DNA of 15,644 nt. Origin: Allomyces macrogynus ATCC 38327 (taxonomy: Eukaryota; Blastocladiomycota; Blastocladiomycetes; Blastocladiales; Blastocladiaceae). Numbering within the stretch: position 1 is the first letter of the stretch; every line of letters starts with the position of its first letter. The notes below the pieces were generated by a model. That model saw nothing but the letters and a program-made list of their open reading frames with translations. It had not been told where the DNA came from and did no database searches. The stretch covers positions 271,918-287,561 of the forward strand of contig GG745376.1 in assembly GCA_000151295.1 (NCBI GenBank), read 5' to 3'. Shown here piece after piece: positions 7,173 to 15,644 of the stretch. Position numbers and translations under genes: made by a program.

Positions 7173-10100
7173 TCACATAATCACGCACCGGCGATCCGCG
7201 CGCCTTTCCAACGTCCTCGTCCCACTCGCACTCCGCCGCGCCACCGTCCCCGCCACCATCCGCGGCGGCGCGACCGACTTGCGCCGCGGCGACACGCGCG
7301 CGGTCGTCAACACAGGAGCGGGAACCGGCGCGGGCACGGGCGTCACGGGCGAGTCGGTACTCGCCGACTCGGGTTCTGTGGTCGGCACGATCTTGGGTTG
7401 TTGTCGAATACTGATGCGTTTCGGGGACGTGCGCGGTACAGTCGGCTCCGGCGACGACGGCAAGGGGACCGCGACCGCGACTTCCGGCGCCGCCACCGCC
7501 GCCACCGCAGCCGGGTCCTCGACGCTCCAGTCAAACACGCAATCAAACACGCCGACGACCGGGTAATGGTCGCTCCCCGGCTGCGCTGGTACCGACGTGT
7601 ACTCGACGCACTTGATCACCGCCGTATTGCGCCGATCGTGGTCCACCACCTCGGCATCGGCATCGAGCGAGATCGACGATGTGAGTCGGCCGGACTCGGT
7701 GCGGCGCACGTCGCTCGCGGGACGGACCGGCCGCAGACCGACACGTAGCAACTGCGTGATACTGCCCGATGGCGTGTCCGGTGATGGCGGCGGCGGTGTG
7801 CGCGCCTTGAACAGGATCCGGTCGGTCCAGGCCGGGATCCGGTGCGCGTTGTAGGGTCTCGGGCCGTTGGCGGGCGGGTCCGGGGACGAGGTCACGACTA
7901 CTGGTGCAGTGGGTGCGACGGACCCAGTCGAGACGGAAATGGACGGCCGCGGGAAACGGGTGAGCGTCGGGGCGGGCGACGTGCCGGATGTGAACCCCGC
8001 GGACGCGAGAGCGTCGCCGAGGAATGCGGTCGATTGCGGCGGGGTCGACAGCTCGATTGCCGACCCGTACTTGATCACGCGGCGCTGCGCGAGGGTTGCG
8101 GCCACGTTCCCGGGGGACTCTTTACGTGCGACCGGCGGTGGGGGCGGGGCGTCAGCGTCGGTGTCGGCTATTTGCCCGGGAACCTGCAACGTGCGTGACG
8201 CTGGCGACGACGTTGGCCTCGCCCCACCCACGGCCAATGCCGACGCATCGAGCGCAGCGGAACTCACCGTGGGCGTGCCCATCGCGTCAGCAGATACTTG
8301 TCTCACCGCCGACGGCGAGACGGACCGGCGCCGGATCGACCGCGACAGCGATCGTGCAAGCTGGTGTGTGCGCCGCGAGAGCGACTTGGATCCGTCGGCC
8401 GAGAAATTTGTCGCGTCGGCCCCTTCGGACGAGGTTCTGCGCGCATGCCCGTGCGCGACCTTGATCTTGAATGTGGGCGCGAAAGTGATGGGAGCCTCGG
8501 AGAAGCCGAGGAACGTGTGGCCCGCACGCCGTTGCGCGGTGAGCTGGTCATTGTTGAGGCACGCGTCGAGCCGGTGGGTCGCGATCAGGTGCGTGACGAG
8601 CGGGCCGGTGCCGTTGATCTGGAGTGAGATTGCTGGACGGTAAAATGATGCGCGAAACGAGCGGGAGAGGAGAGGGATTCGCACGCGGTAGTTCGTGTCA
8701 CCGAGAAAGAAGGCATAGTCGAAGAAACTCGACGCCAAGGAGCAGTCTTCGTCGTCGAGCATCTCCGACGACTCGATGTGGCCGACATAGTCAGGAAAAT
8801 AGAGAAGGTGCTCGATGCGCAAGTAGTCGGCGTTGCGCAGGTGCACGTTGTCCTGGTGGGCTGGTTTCGGGAAGGTCAGCACGAGCCAGCCGGTAGTGGG
8901 TGCGCGCGGCAAATGCGGTACCCGTCAGATGCACATTGACAAAGACCATGCTCTTGGTGCCAAACGACAGCGCGATCCCGACGCCGCCCTTGTTCCCGAC
9001 CACGCCGCCGATGCCCGTCGGCACGCACGAGGCCTGCACGTCTATCACCATCATCAAATCAATGAGCAAAGAAACCCCGATGTATTCGCGCGGTAAATCG
9101 CCAATCGATTCGTCACCAAGTAAAGGAAAGAGCGACATACTCGAGACCAAGTGCGTGCACTTGTTCCAGACCAGAATGCACAAGTGGAGGGCGGCCATGG
9201 TCTGGCACGCGACCATATCGTAGTGCTCACCAAACGTGTCGAGCAATTGCCGCTCCCACTCGGCCTTGGACGGGAACACGACCGACTCGGAAATCGATTT
9301 CTGGCACTCTTGCGTGCCCAGCACGATCAGATGGTACGGGTGACCAATGCGCGGTTTGGGGTCCGAAGAAGGCGGAGAACCATCAGCCCCATCCGGTCCA
9401 CTCGAGACTGGCGCCGACGGAGTCCCAGACGGCGATTCCGTCGATGGCCCACGCACGTGCGCCGCCCCCGCATCAAACGCAACCGGATCCTCGTCGACCG
9501 CCGGTACAAACGGCGCCAGTTCCGCGGGCAACGACCCGTGCATGTTCCACGTCCCGACAAACACGCGCAGCGGCCCCGTCGGCGGTGGCGGGGGCTCTGG
9601 TTGCGTCTCCGGCTCGACGAGGTGCACAATAGACCCGAACGCGCGCGGCAACGACGCGAGCGACGGCATGTGGCGACGCAGCCGCGCAATCAAACCGCTG
9701 CCAAGCCCGGCATCGACCGACGCGTGTGGTGCGATCTGTGGCAGAAGTGCCGACTCGGGCCGTCGCGCGCGCGGTGCCGCCGGGCGCGTTGGCGCCGGTG
9801 GGAGAACGATAACGTCATGGTTGGACGAGATGACAGCACGTGCAGAGTCGTTGAGGACGCGGCTCGACTGGGACTGGTACGGGCGGCGTGCGGGCGAGGA
9901 CGCTGGGCGACGGCCCGTCCGCAAGGCTACTTCAGGTAACGAGATAGCGCGCGGGCCATCGTGGCCGATCGAGTTGGAGGCGGCGGCAACATCAGTCGCG
10001 TCGCTGTCATTGCTGCTGGTCGAATCGGAGCTACTGCTGGAGCTGTTGGAACTGCTGCTGTTTCTGCTCCTGCTCCCAGTCGCCTTCTGCTTGGGCGCGG

Positions 10101-10197
10101 AATCAGCTGGACGTGGTGCGTTGTCTCGACTTGTCGGAGCGCGTTGGTCTGGCGGTGCGCGTGGAGGGCGTCTGGATGCGTCGGTTGGCGAGGTCAT
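7173..10197 (-). CDS. Inositol polyphosphate 5-phosphatase with C-terminal CaaX box
   Basis: The family removes the 5-phosphate from phosphoinositides or inositol phosphates. My model has exons 10197-9141, 9041-8922, 8860-8685 and 8618-7173, for 932 residues. Residues 1-205 are low complexity with a serine run. The catalytic (IPPc) domain follows: W-N-M-H-G with N218; I-V-L-G-T-Q-E with E297; a G-I-G-G-V-V-G-N-K-G-G segment; V-N-V-H-L-T-A-H; G-D-T-N-Y-R (446-451); N-D-Q-L and F-S-E-A-P-I-T-F-x-P-T-F; then P-A-W-T-D-R (713-718) and S-D-H-Y-P-V with H802. All key residues are present. About 200 disordered residues (502-707) split the domain before P-A-W-T-D-R, and about 60 more follow it. The tail is basic and ends in CVIM, a farnesylation-type CaaX box, as INPP5A and INPP5E also end in CaaX boxes. 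The ATG at 10197 has a good context (GCGGCCATGA); the frame extends upstream but has no ATG. Confidence 0.88.
8619..8684 (-). other. Stop-free, in-frame intron 3 of the 5-phosphatase gene
   Basis: A 66-nt segment with donor GTGCGA and acceptor CTCCAG, phase 0. Left in, it adds 22 residues straight after the catalytic G-D-T-N-Y-R. Taken out, the distance from that arginine to the N-D-Q-L motif is 26 residues, nearly the same as in OCRL-type enzymes. Confidence 0.72.
8861..8921 (-). other. Intron 2 of the 5-phosphatase gene
   Basis: A 61-nt intron with donor GTACCG and acceptor ACCAG, phase 1. It is required because the two halves of the catalytic domain lie in different frames. Splicing yields V-N-V-H-L-T-A-H-Q-D-N-V, the expected continuation in this family. 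Confidence 0.88.
9042..9140 (-). other. Stop-free, in-frame intron 1 of the 5-phosphatase gene
   Basis: A 99-nt segment with a perfect GTATGT donor and a GATAG acceptor, phase 1. It would read through as 33 residues (from S-M-S-L-F-P to V-I-D) that fit nothing in the family. Removing it joins H-L-V-S-N-V-Q-A-S directly to the conserved T-G-I-G-G-V-V-G-N-K-G-G, at normal family spacing. Confidence 0.8.
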
Positions 10198-10583
10198 GGC
10201 CGCAACTGGGTAGGCAACGCCGGCTTGGTTGTGCAGTTCTTGTCGAAAGAGGCTGCCACGGCGGTCGAGCACCTGGATCCGGCGTGGTCGGAGTCATGCG
10301 TTGCGTTGCAGCGAGTTAGGGCGCGCCAGGAGAGGCGAGGCGACGCTGGCGCATGGCGCACAACGGCACGATTGGAGCGACGCCCAAGCTGGGGATAATG
10401 TGATAAATCACGTCGCTCTATCGCGGCGATGGTTTTGACGTGACGGCGCGTCACTCTCCACGACTCGCACTGCCCATCTCCCCACATCTGCTCAAGCATA
10501 ACAATCGTCGTTACACATTCAACTCGACACCACATTGTCAAAACATGATCATAACTCCTTCTCCACCTGGTCCGCCCCGTGCC
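10198..10583 (-). promoter_or_regulatory. Promoter/leader region of the 5-phosphatase gene and 3' end of the RRM gene
   Basis: Both flanking genes are on the minus strand, so these 386 bases serve as the upstream region of the 5-phosphatase and the 3' flank of the RRM gene. Two short dyads stand out: GTGATAAATCAC at 10400-10411 and GTGACGGCGCGTCAC at 10440-10454. The second overlaps TGACGTGA (10436-10443), one base from the CRE/ATF consensus. Function is inferred only from pattern. Confidence 0.35.
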
Positions 10584-12429
10584 CTACATCTCCGTTGTCG
10601 GCGTCGCCGTCCGCGGCGTCTGCTGCTGCTCACGCGGCATCCCCGATCGATCCAACTGCACCATGAGTCGGTTGCCCTCAAACATCACGCCATTCAAAAT
10701 TGCAATCGCGCGATCGGCCTCAGCCTGTCGCGCCTCGTCGGTCGCGTTCCCACTGCCGCTGGGCACAAACAGCTGCACGATCGCATATGCAAACGGCTTC
10801 CCCTGCGCGCTGCGCACGGCGATATTGCCCGGCATAAACCCCTGGTCGCGTAAAAAGTCCTTGAGCGTGAACCACGGCAGACCGGACGGCAAGTTGCCAA
10901 TAAAGACGGAGGTCGCGTTCGGGTGCTGCTGGTAGTTGCGCTGCGGCTTGCCGGCAAACTAACCGGGGGCCGGAGGGCGCGTCGTCGGCGGGAGCGCGGT
11001 CGTAGGGCGCTGGTAATGCTGCTGCTGGACGGGCTTAATGGTGCCCACGGCGGGGACTGCGCGGCGCGGCGCGCGGCACCGGCGCCGGGGCCGCCGTTGC
11101 CGTCGGGGCAACGACCGCAGGCGACGCGGGCGCGCTGCTGCTGCGGATCTTGCTGTTGCTGCTGCTCTTGTTCTTGATACTGTTCCTGCTCGGGCTCCTG
11201 TTCCAACGGGTCTTGCTGCGGACCCTCGACCTTCTGGCTCGCCGGCACCGGCACCGACGCCGACGCGCGCCACGACGGCATCGACTTATACTTGTCGCTC
11301 ACTCGGTTCGCGCCGGGGGCCCACTTGTACCCGCCCGTCGCGGCAAACGCCGACGCCGCAGGCGACGCTGCCGCCGCCGAATTATACTTGTTCTGGTACT
11401 GCTGCTGTTGGTGGGGCGCGGACTTATCCCCAGGCCGCGTCAACCGCGCCGAATCAAACGGGAACACCTGGATCGGCTGCCCCGCGACCATAGCGCCCGT
11501 CAATTCCTCGACCGCGCGCGCAGCCTCCTCGGCCGAACTCAGCGCGACCGTGCCGTACCCGCGATGCCCCGGGGCCCCGCCGTTGCGCGGAATCAAATCC
11601 ACTTTGCTCACATTGAACCCGGCCGTCTCAAACGTGCGTTTCACATCAAACCACGCCGCGTTGAAGGGGACCCGACGCACGAACACGGACCGCATCCCGG
11701 CCCCACCCGCATGGTGCGGGCGCACGAAGACGGTTTTCCCGCCGAGGTCCGCGACATTGACGCCGTGGAGCAGGCGCGCGGCACGGTGCGCGTCGTCGAG
11801 GTTGGCGAACGTCACGGTCGCGTGGCCGCGGGACGCACCCGTATGCCGATCTTTCGCGACGTGCACGTGCTGCGCGACGAGGCCGGAGGTGCGGTCCTCA
11901 ATCCAGGCGCCGAGGTCGCGGAAGGTGAAGGACGGTGGGATCCCGCCGATCCAGACGGTCGGCGACTGGATGAGAGAGATATCGATCGCGGGCGCAGTCG
12001 TGGATTGCGGAGTGGGTGCCTGCTGCTGCGCGAAGCCCTTGTTGGCCCATTCAGTGGCTGCGCCGTGGTCGGCGGGTTCGTGGTCCATGTTGTCTTCGTC
12101 GTCGTCCTCGTGGTGCCACGCGTTCTCGTCTTCGGACTGCGACTCGAGGTAGGTGTCCTGTTCGGCGGCCGCGTCGGTGACGGGCGTGACCGAGAGCCCG
12201 AGCTTGCCTACCACCGCGACACCAAGCGTGAGACACGGCCCTGCACCCTTTGTCGTGTTGCGGCAACCACTAGCGTACTCAGTGCGAGCTCGGCCTCTTC
12301 GAGCGAGTTGAAGCGCATGTAAACGCCGCCCTGGTCGGCGGCAGGCTGCTGTTGCGACGACAGAGTGAACCCGGGCAGCACGTCGTTGGCGGTCGCCGGG
12401 CGGGAGGACGAGGAGGAGCGCGTCGCCAT
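10584..12429 (-). CDS. RNA-binding protein with three RRM domains
   Basis: Exon 1 is 12429-12279. A 71-nt intron (12208-12278, donor GTACGC, acceptor GGTAG, phase 1) leads to exon 2 from 12207. RRM1 spans about residues 134-214, with RNP2-like V-W-I-G-G-I and a degenerate RNP1 (S-R-G-H-A-T-V-T-F). RRM2 spans about 223-302, with S-V-F-V-R-R-V and G-Y-G-T-V. Then comes a low-complexity linker rich in A, S, Q and E. RRM3 (about 10920-10620) has S-V-F-I-G-N-L and F-A-Y-A-I-V and lies in a different frame. The last exon probably starts at 10958 after a GTTAG acceptor and ends at TAG 10584-10586. Where exon 2 ends is unclear: the only donor that keeps frame is the weak GTCGCC at 11125. An acidic patch lies near residues 73-93. 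Three RRMs in one protein recall fungal Gbp2/Hrb1-type mRNA-binding proteins, but RS/RGG repeats are absent, so I leave it unnamed. The exon 1 segment G-V-Y-M-R-F-N-S-L-E-E-A could be half of a degenerate fourth RRM. Confidence 0.78.
12208..12278 (-). other. Intron 1 of the RRM gene
   Basis: A 71-nt intron with donor GTACGC and acceptor GGTAG, phase 1. Splicing gives E-E-A-E-L-A-L-S-K-L-G-L, a smooth helix-to-strand continuation, whereas the unspliced frame soon reaches a stop at 12208. Confidence 0.75.
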
Positions 12430-12627
12430 TTTCTTGACTATAAATGTCTTGAACAGACTACCGGCGGGGTGTCAGGGTCAGGGTCGGTGGCAGCGCGGGT
12501 CCGGGGCAGGGGGCAGCTCGTTCATGACAAGATGGCATTGACAGTGGTCGAACGCACAATTAGATTGTAAACGACTGACTTGACTTGCTGCCGGCGCGAG
12601 TGGACTCGGGCACGGGGATGCGGTCGG

Positions 12628-12634
12628 TATTATA
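12628..12634 (-). promoter_or_regulatory. TATA-like element of the RRM gene
   Basis: TATAATA on the minus strand, about 200 bases upstream of the RRM gene ATG, in otherwise GC-rich DNA. Position and contrast in composition are the only support. Confidence 0.35.
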
Positions 12635-13576
12635 GGCCACGGGTAAAACGGAGCTGGCGCGCGCTCTTCCTGGACGGCCGACGAACACGGCCAACACGAC
12701 GGCGGTCGTGGTCGGTGACTTGACTCGAAACGCGACAATCCGCGGACAGCAGTGACGCGCACGTGGATGCGAAACGTGTGGCAGGCCGCCATCTCACCGG
12801 GCAGGAGTTCTGGGACTGCTTCGCCCGATTTTGCGAAGCAGGTGAGAGACGGTCCCGCGTGCCGAGCACCGCGGACACGGACCCGGCCACGCCACGAGGC
12901 GTCCCCCAACGTTCGTGGAGGTGAGACCCCTCTCTCCACCGCACTGCGCGCCCGGCAGCCACCCACGAAGCGCTGGAACACGCACGCGTCCGGCCCTCTC
13001 TCTCGCGCGCGACCTTGTGCTCCGCGCAGCATCATGATCCGGCTGTTACGCGCGCAGCTCAACGGCCGACACGAGGCGCCCGCTGTCCCGCGACCGCCAA
13101 CTGAACCTTCATGATCGAACCTGGATCCACCTTGGCCGCACGAACCAGCAGCAACATCACGGAACCGCTCAAGCGTGCTGATTCGCCCTGAATTCTCTCG
13201 CGTGCTCTCTCGACGCACCCCCCGCACGCCGGGAGCATTGTTCTTCCGGCCCATGGTTCTTCGTCGCACGGTTGCACCGGTCCCGCCGATCCCGCACCGG
13301 CCAATTGTCTCAGCCCTCGTCCCGCACTGTCTCCTGCATCCGGGCGCTCGGGTCTGTGCTCCGGGAGTATGGAACAGGTGCCACCTGCGAGACAGGCTGT
13401 TGCCGGGATGCACCGCGGCCGGCACACATGCACGGCACCAGCCACGCCTCGTCCGCGCCACGACGCATTTTCGAGCCATTTCCGCCTCAAAACCTGCGAA
13501 ACACGGCCGTCCTCGGTTCTTCGGTCACCACCACTGCCCCCTTCATGATCGTTGGGGATGCGGTGTGCCGGGCGCC

Positions 13577-13598
13577 GGTGAACACGCGGTGAACACGC
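13577..13598 (+). repeat. 11-bp tandem duplication
   Basis: The unit GGTGAACACGC occurs twice without a gap (13577-13587 and 13588-13598), about 510 bases upstream of the substrate-binding-protein start codon. It could be a paired protein-binding site or simple slippage. Confidence 0.85.
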
Positions 13599-13804
13599 GA
13601 GTGAGGAGGAGGCAGACATGGATGGCGCCGCCGCCGCTCGCCACCGTCGTGGGAGGCGCTTTGTGTTTGGCATGGCGACGGGGCGTGACGAGCGATGGCC
13701 GGTCGGGCCGGTGCCGGTTGGGTGCGGCGCGAACCCCATTTTTCCCCGTTGCTGCACACGGAGGTGGAACAGGCGAACTCGTGCAACAGTGCGCCCAAGC
13801 TCCC

Positions 13805-13812
13805 CATAAATA
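13805..13812 (+). promoter_or_regulatory. TATA-like element of the substrate-binding-protein gene
   Basis: CATAAATA stands out in GC-rich sequence, about 300 bases before the ATG at 14108. The region between it and the ATG is pyrimidine-rich and would form a long leader. Inferred from pattern only. Confidence 0.35.
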
Positions 13813-14107
13813 CCGGCCTGCTCCCGCGGCCCCCGTCCTTCCTCTCGTCGAAGCGCCTGCCAGCGAGCCCTCATCGTTCTCTCTCGATAGACCCACGGTC
13901 GGTCGTTTTTTCCAAAGGCATGTGTCCACGACGCTCGCTGGTACTGTTCTTCGCGGCTCGACTCTCGACGGACCGACCATACGCACAGTTGCACCAGTGC
14001 AGTGCGCCGTCTCGGCTCCAAAGCGCCCGAGTGCCGAACCGCTCCTCCAGCAGCACACGGACTGACTCGCTCCCTCCCTCCTCGCTCATCCGTCAGCATC
14101 TACCAAA

Positions 14108-15469
14108 ATGTCGCGCGTTTCTGTCAAGTTCCTCTCGCTCCTGCTCCTCGCGGTCCTCGTCTCGGCCACTTCGCTCGAAGACTGTGTTAAGTCGTTCGAC
14201 AAAAACAAGGACTGCTTCACGACCAGGGCCACGACCGACGACGCCAAGCTCTACTCGGTCGAGTACAAGAACTACTACAAGGTCGTGACCGTCAAGAAGG
14301 CCACCGGCGCCGTTGCCGCCACTTACAACCTCCTGATCCGCGGGGCCCCCAAGGACGGTCTGCCCGCATCCAACGGCACGTTCGAGATCCCCGTCAAGTC
14401 GGTCGCCGTCATGGACACGACGTCGGTGCCCTACATCGAGGTCCTCGGCCAGCGCGGCGCTGTCGCCGCGGCCGACTCGGAGGCGCTCGTCACCTCGGCG
14501 TGCTTCCAGAAGCTCGTCAAAGACAAGAAGATCGCGTCGGTTGATTCCACCAACGCCGCGGCCGCCGCCAAGACGCTGAACGGCGTCGACGCGATTTTCA
14601 CGGGGTTCGGCATGACTGTCAAGGACGTTGACGGCAGCAAGGTTGTTGCTCAGTACGCGTCCTCCGACCCGGGCATGCTCAACCGCGCCGAATGGCTCGA
14701 GTACTTTGCGCAGTGGTTTGGCCTCGAGGCCCAGGCGCAGGCGACGACGCAGGATATTGATGCGCGGTACAAGGCGGCCAAGGACGCGGCCAAGCGTGCG
14801 GCCCCCACCACGCCGTTGAATGTCGCGTGGATCTCGTACGCGGCGCCGTCGAGCTTCAACAACAACACGGCCTCGTGGTCGTTCTCTGCCGCCGCCTACA
14901 AGAAGGCGTTGGTTGAGGATGCCGGCGGTAAGCTCATGACGCCCGACACGGCCTCGTTCACGGACGCCGAGGCGTTCCGCAAGGCCCTGACCGACGCCGA
15001 CGTCGTGGTCGACGAAACGTTCACGGGCACGTCCACGTTTGACGAATTCACCAAGACTTTCGGTGTCTCGGACGCATTCAAGTTTGTCAAGAACCGGCAA
15101 GTGTACCGCCTCGACAAGCGCGTGAACCCGGACCAGATGCTGGACTGGTTCGAGTCGGCAATCGTGTTCCCGAACCAGGTGCTCGTTGACATGATGACCG
15201 TCCTGACGCCGACGGCCGTGCCGGACGGCACGCAGCGCCGGTACATTCGCAAGGTCGATGCCGAGCAGCCGATCACGGTCACCGCCGACCAGTGCACAGG
15301 CGACGTGAATGCCGCGCAGGCGGTTGTTGGGCCCGAGGCCAACGCGTTCTCGGCGCTGCCCAAGGGCGGGTCGACCAAGTCGTCGGGTGCCGTCGCTGGT
15401 GTCTCGGCCGCGTCGGGGCTGTCGCTCGCGGCGGCGGGTGCGATTGTTGCCGGTGCGCTCGTCCTGTAA
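14108..15469 (+). CDS. Secreted, probably GPI-anchored protein related to bacterial periplasmic substrate-binding proteins
   Basis: A single exon of 453 residues; the ATG context ACCAAAATGT is good. Residues 1-21 form a classic signal peptide (basic start, L-L-L-L-A-V-L core, V-S-A-T-S cleavage region). The mature part resembles class III substrate-binding proteins of bacterial iron-siderophore/B12 ABC importers: P-V-K-S-V-A-V-M-D-T-T-S-V-P-Y-I-E-V-L-G (95-114), N-R-A-E-W-L-E-Y-F-A-Q-W-F-G (192-205), an A-R-Y-K-A-A-K helix, V-A-W-I-S-Y (239-244), L-V-E-D-A-G-G (268-274), A-D-V-V-V-D-E (297-303), K-N-R-Q-V-Y-R-L-D (328-336) and D-W-F-E-S-A-I-V-F-P (346-355). The end is a Ser/Gly/Ala spacer (about 420-430) and a hydrophobic tail reaching the last residue, as expected for GPI attachment. 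No ABC partner is nearby, so binding a small ligand at the wall or membrane is inferred and the ligand is unknown. A potential N-glycosylation site is N-N-T (252-254). Confidence 0.8.
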   Translation: MSRVSVKFLSLLLLAVLVSATSLEDCVKSFDKNKDCFTTRATTDDAKLYSVEYKNYYKVVTVKKATGAVAATYNLLIRGAPKDGLPASNGTFEIPVKSVAVMDTTSVPYIEVLGQRGAVAAADSEALVTSACFQKLVKDKKIASVDSTNAAAAAKTLNGVDAIFTGFGMTVKDVDGSKVVAQYASSDPGMLNRAEWLEYFAQWFGLEAQAQATTQDIDARYKAAKDAAKRAAPTTPLNVAWISYAAPSSFNNNTASWSFSAAAYKKALVEDAGGKLMTPDTASFTDAEAFRKALTDADVVVDETFTGTSTFDEFTKTFGVSDAFKFVKNRQVYRLDKRVNPDQMLDWFESAIVFPNQVLVDMMTVLTPTAVPDGTQRRYIRKVDAEQPITVTADQCTGDVNAAQAVVGPEANAFSALPKGGSTKSSGAVAGVSAASGLSLAAAGAIVAGALVL

Positions 15470-15644
15470 GCGGTTGCTGTCGTTCTGCCTTGTCTCGTTT
15501 TTGTCTGTGTGTTCTTGGTTCTTGGGAACATCTCCGACTCGTCTTTTTGTTCCTCCGCGTCCCGATTTTGCGTTATTTGGTGTGCCGTGTTCTGTCGTGA
15601 TTCTTTTCTATTGTTGGCGCGGCGGCCTCCTCAAGATGCGAGGC
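15470..15644 (+). other. 3' flank of the substrate-binding-protein gene
   Basis: T- and GT-rich sequence after the stop codon, with several T runs, as expected for a 3' untranslated region. It is markedly different from the GC-rich coding sequence before it. No gene seen. Confidence 0.5.

Larger units (their letters stand above)
12430..14107. promoter_or_regulatory. Divergent intergenic region between the RRM gene and the substrate-binding-protein gene
   Basis: Some 1.7 kb of GC-rich DNA separates two genes transcribed away from each other, so both promoters lie here. Long open frames exist on both strands (for example 12478-13479 and 13059-14099 on minus), but they are arginine/glycine/proline-rich with no domain and look like the by-product of low stop frequency. 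TATA-like elements lie on each side (12628-12634 minus, 13805-13812 plus), and an 11-bp tandem repeat is at 13577-13598. No RNA gene was recognised. Confidence 0.5.

Noticed and set aside
9347..10213. 288-residue plus-strand open frame opposite the 5-phosphatase N-terminus
   Set aside because: Antisense of a serine-rich low-complexity region; its hydrophobic L/E run is just the complement of the serine repeats.
10198..10272. N-terminal extension of the 5-phosphatase by 25 residues
   Set aside because: It would need a GTG start; the ATG at 10197 has a better context and nothing upstream is conserved.
11150..12322. 390-residue plus-strand open frame opposite the RRM gene
   Set aside because: Arginine/leucine-rich antisense reading of a gene with clear RRM motifs; no recognisable protein.
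12478..14099. Long minus-strand frames in the divergent region
   Set aside because: Rich in R, G and P with no motif, no convincing start and no continuation through splicing into the RRM gene.
1..15644. CRISPR arrays, insertion sequences, rRNA genes
   Set aside because: No regularly spaced repeats, terminal inverted repeats with a transposase, or rRNA-like stretches were seen.

Overview
The window looks like GC-rich nuclear DNA from a fungus or fungus-like eukaryote. Evidence seen here: short GT-AG introns of roughly 55-100 nt, a TRAPP subunit, a fungal-type Trk potassium transporter with its pore signature, a prenylated inositol 5-phosphatase, and a GPI-anchored protein. Codon third positions are strongly G/C. 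A zoosporic lineage such as Blastocladiomycota would fit the mix of large F-box/LRR-type families and GC-rich coding, but that placement is inference only. No bacterial operon, phage, CRISPR array, rRNA or convincing tRNA was seen.

Layout. (1) 1-1452 (+): C-terminal part of a Trk-type K+ transporter, cut by the window edge, with one intron and an unusually long disordered acidic/serine-rich tail. (2) About 1839-2201 (+): a decayed piece of an F-box/LRR-like gene with an in-frame stop. Its intact paralogue is at 2747-4222 (+). (3) 4223-6139: 1.9 kb of less GC-rich sequence with no supportable gene. (4) 6140-6754 (+): TRAPPC1/Bet5, two exons. (5) 7173-10197 (-): a large inositol polyphosphate 5-phosphatase ending in a CaaX box. 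I read it as four exons; two of its three introns are stop-free and a multiple of three long, so an ORF scan hides them. (6) 10584-12429 (-): an RNA-binding protein with three RRMs; its second exon-exon junction is unresolved. (7) 12430-14107: a 1.7 kb divergent intergenic region. (8) 14108-15469 (+): a secreted, probably GPI-anchored protein whose body resembles bacterial class III periplasmic substrate-binding proteins of the iron-siderophore/B12 type.

The genes do not form one pathway. TRAPPC1 (vesicle tethering) and the 5-phosphatase (phosphoinositide turnover) are convergent neighbours that both act on membrane trafficking, but this may be coincidence. The most interesting items are the bacterial-like substrate-binding protein on a eukaryotic cell surface, the 5-phosphatase with a split catalytic domain, CVIM prenylation motif and hidden introns, and the intact/decayed F-box-LRR pair. 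No clearly new multi-gene system was found.
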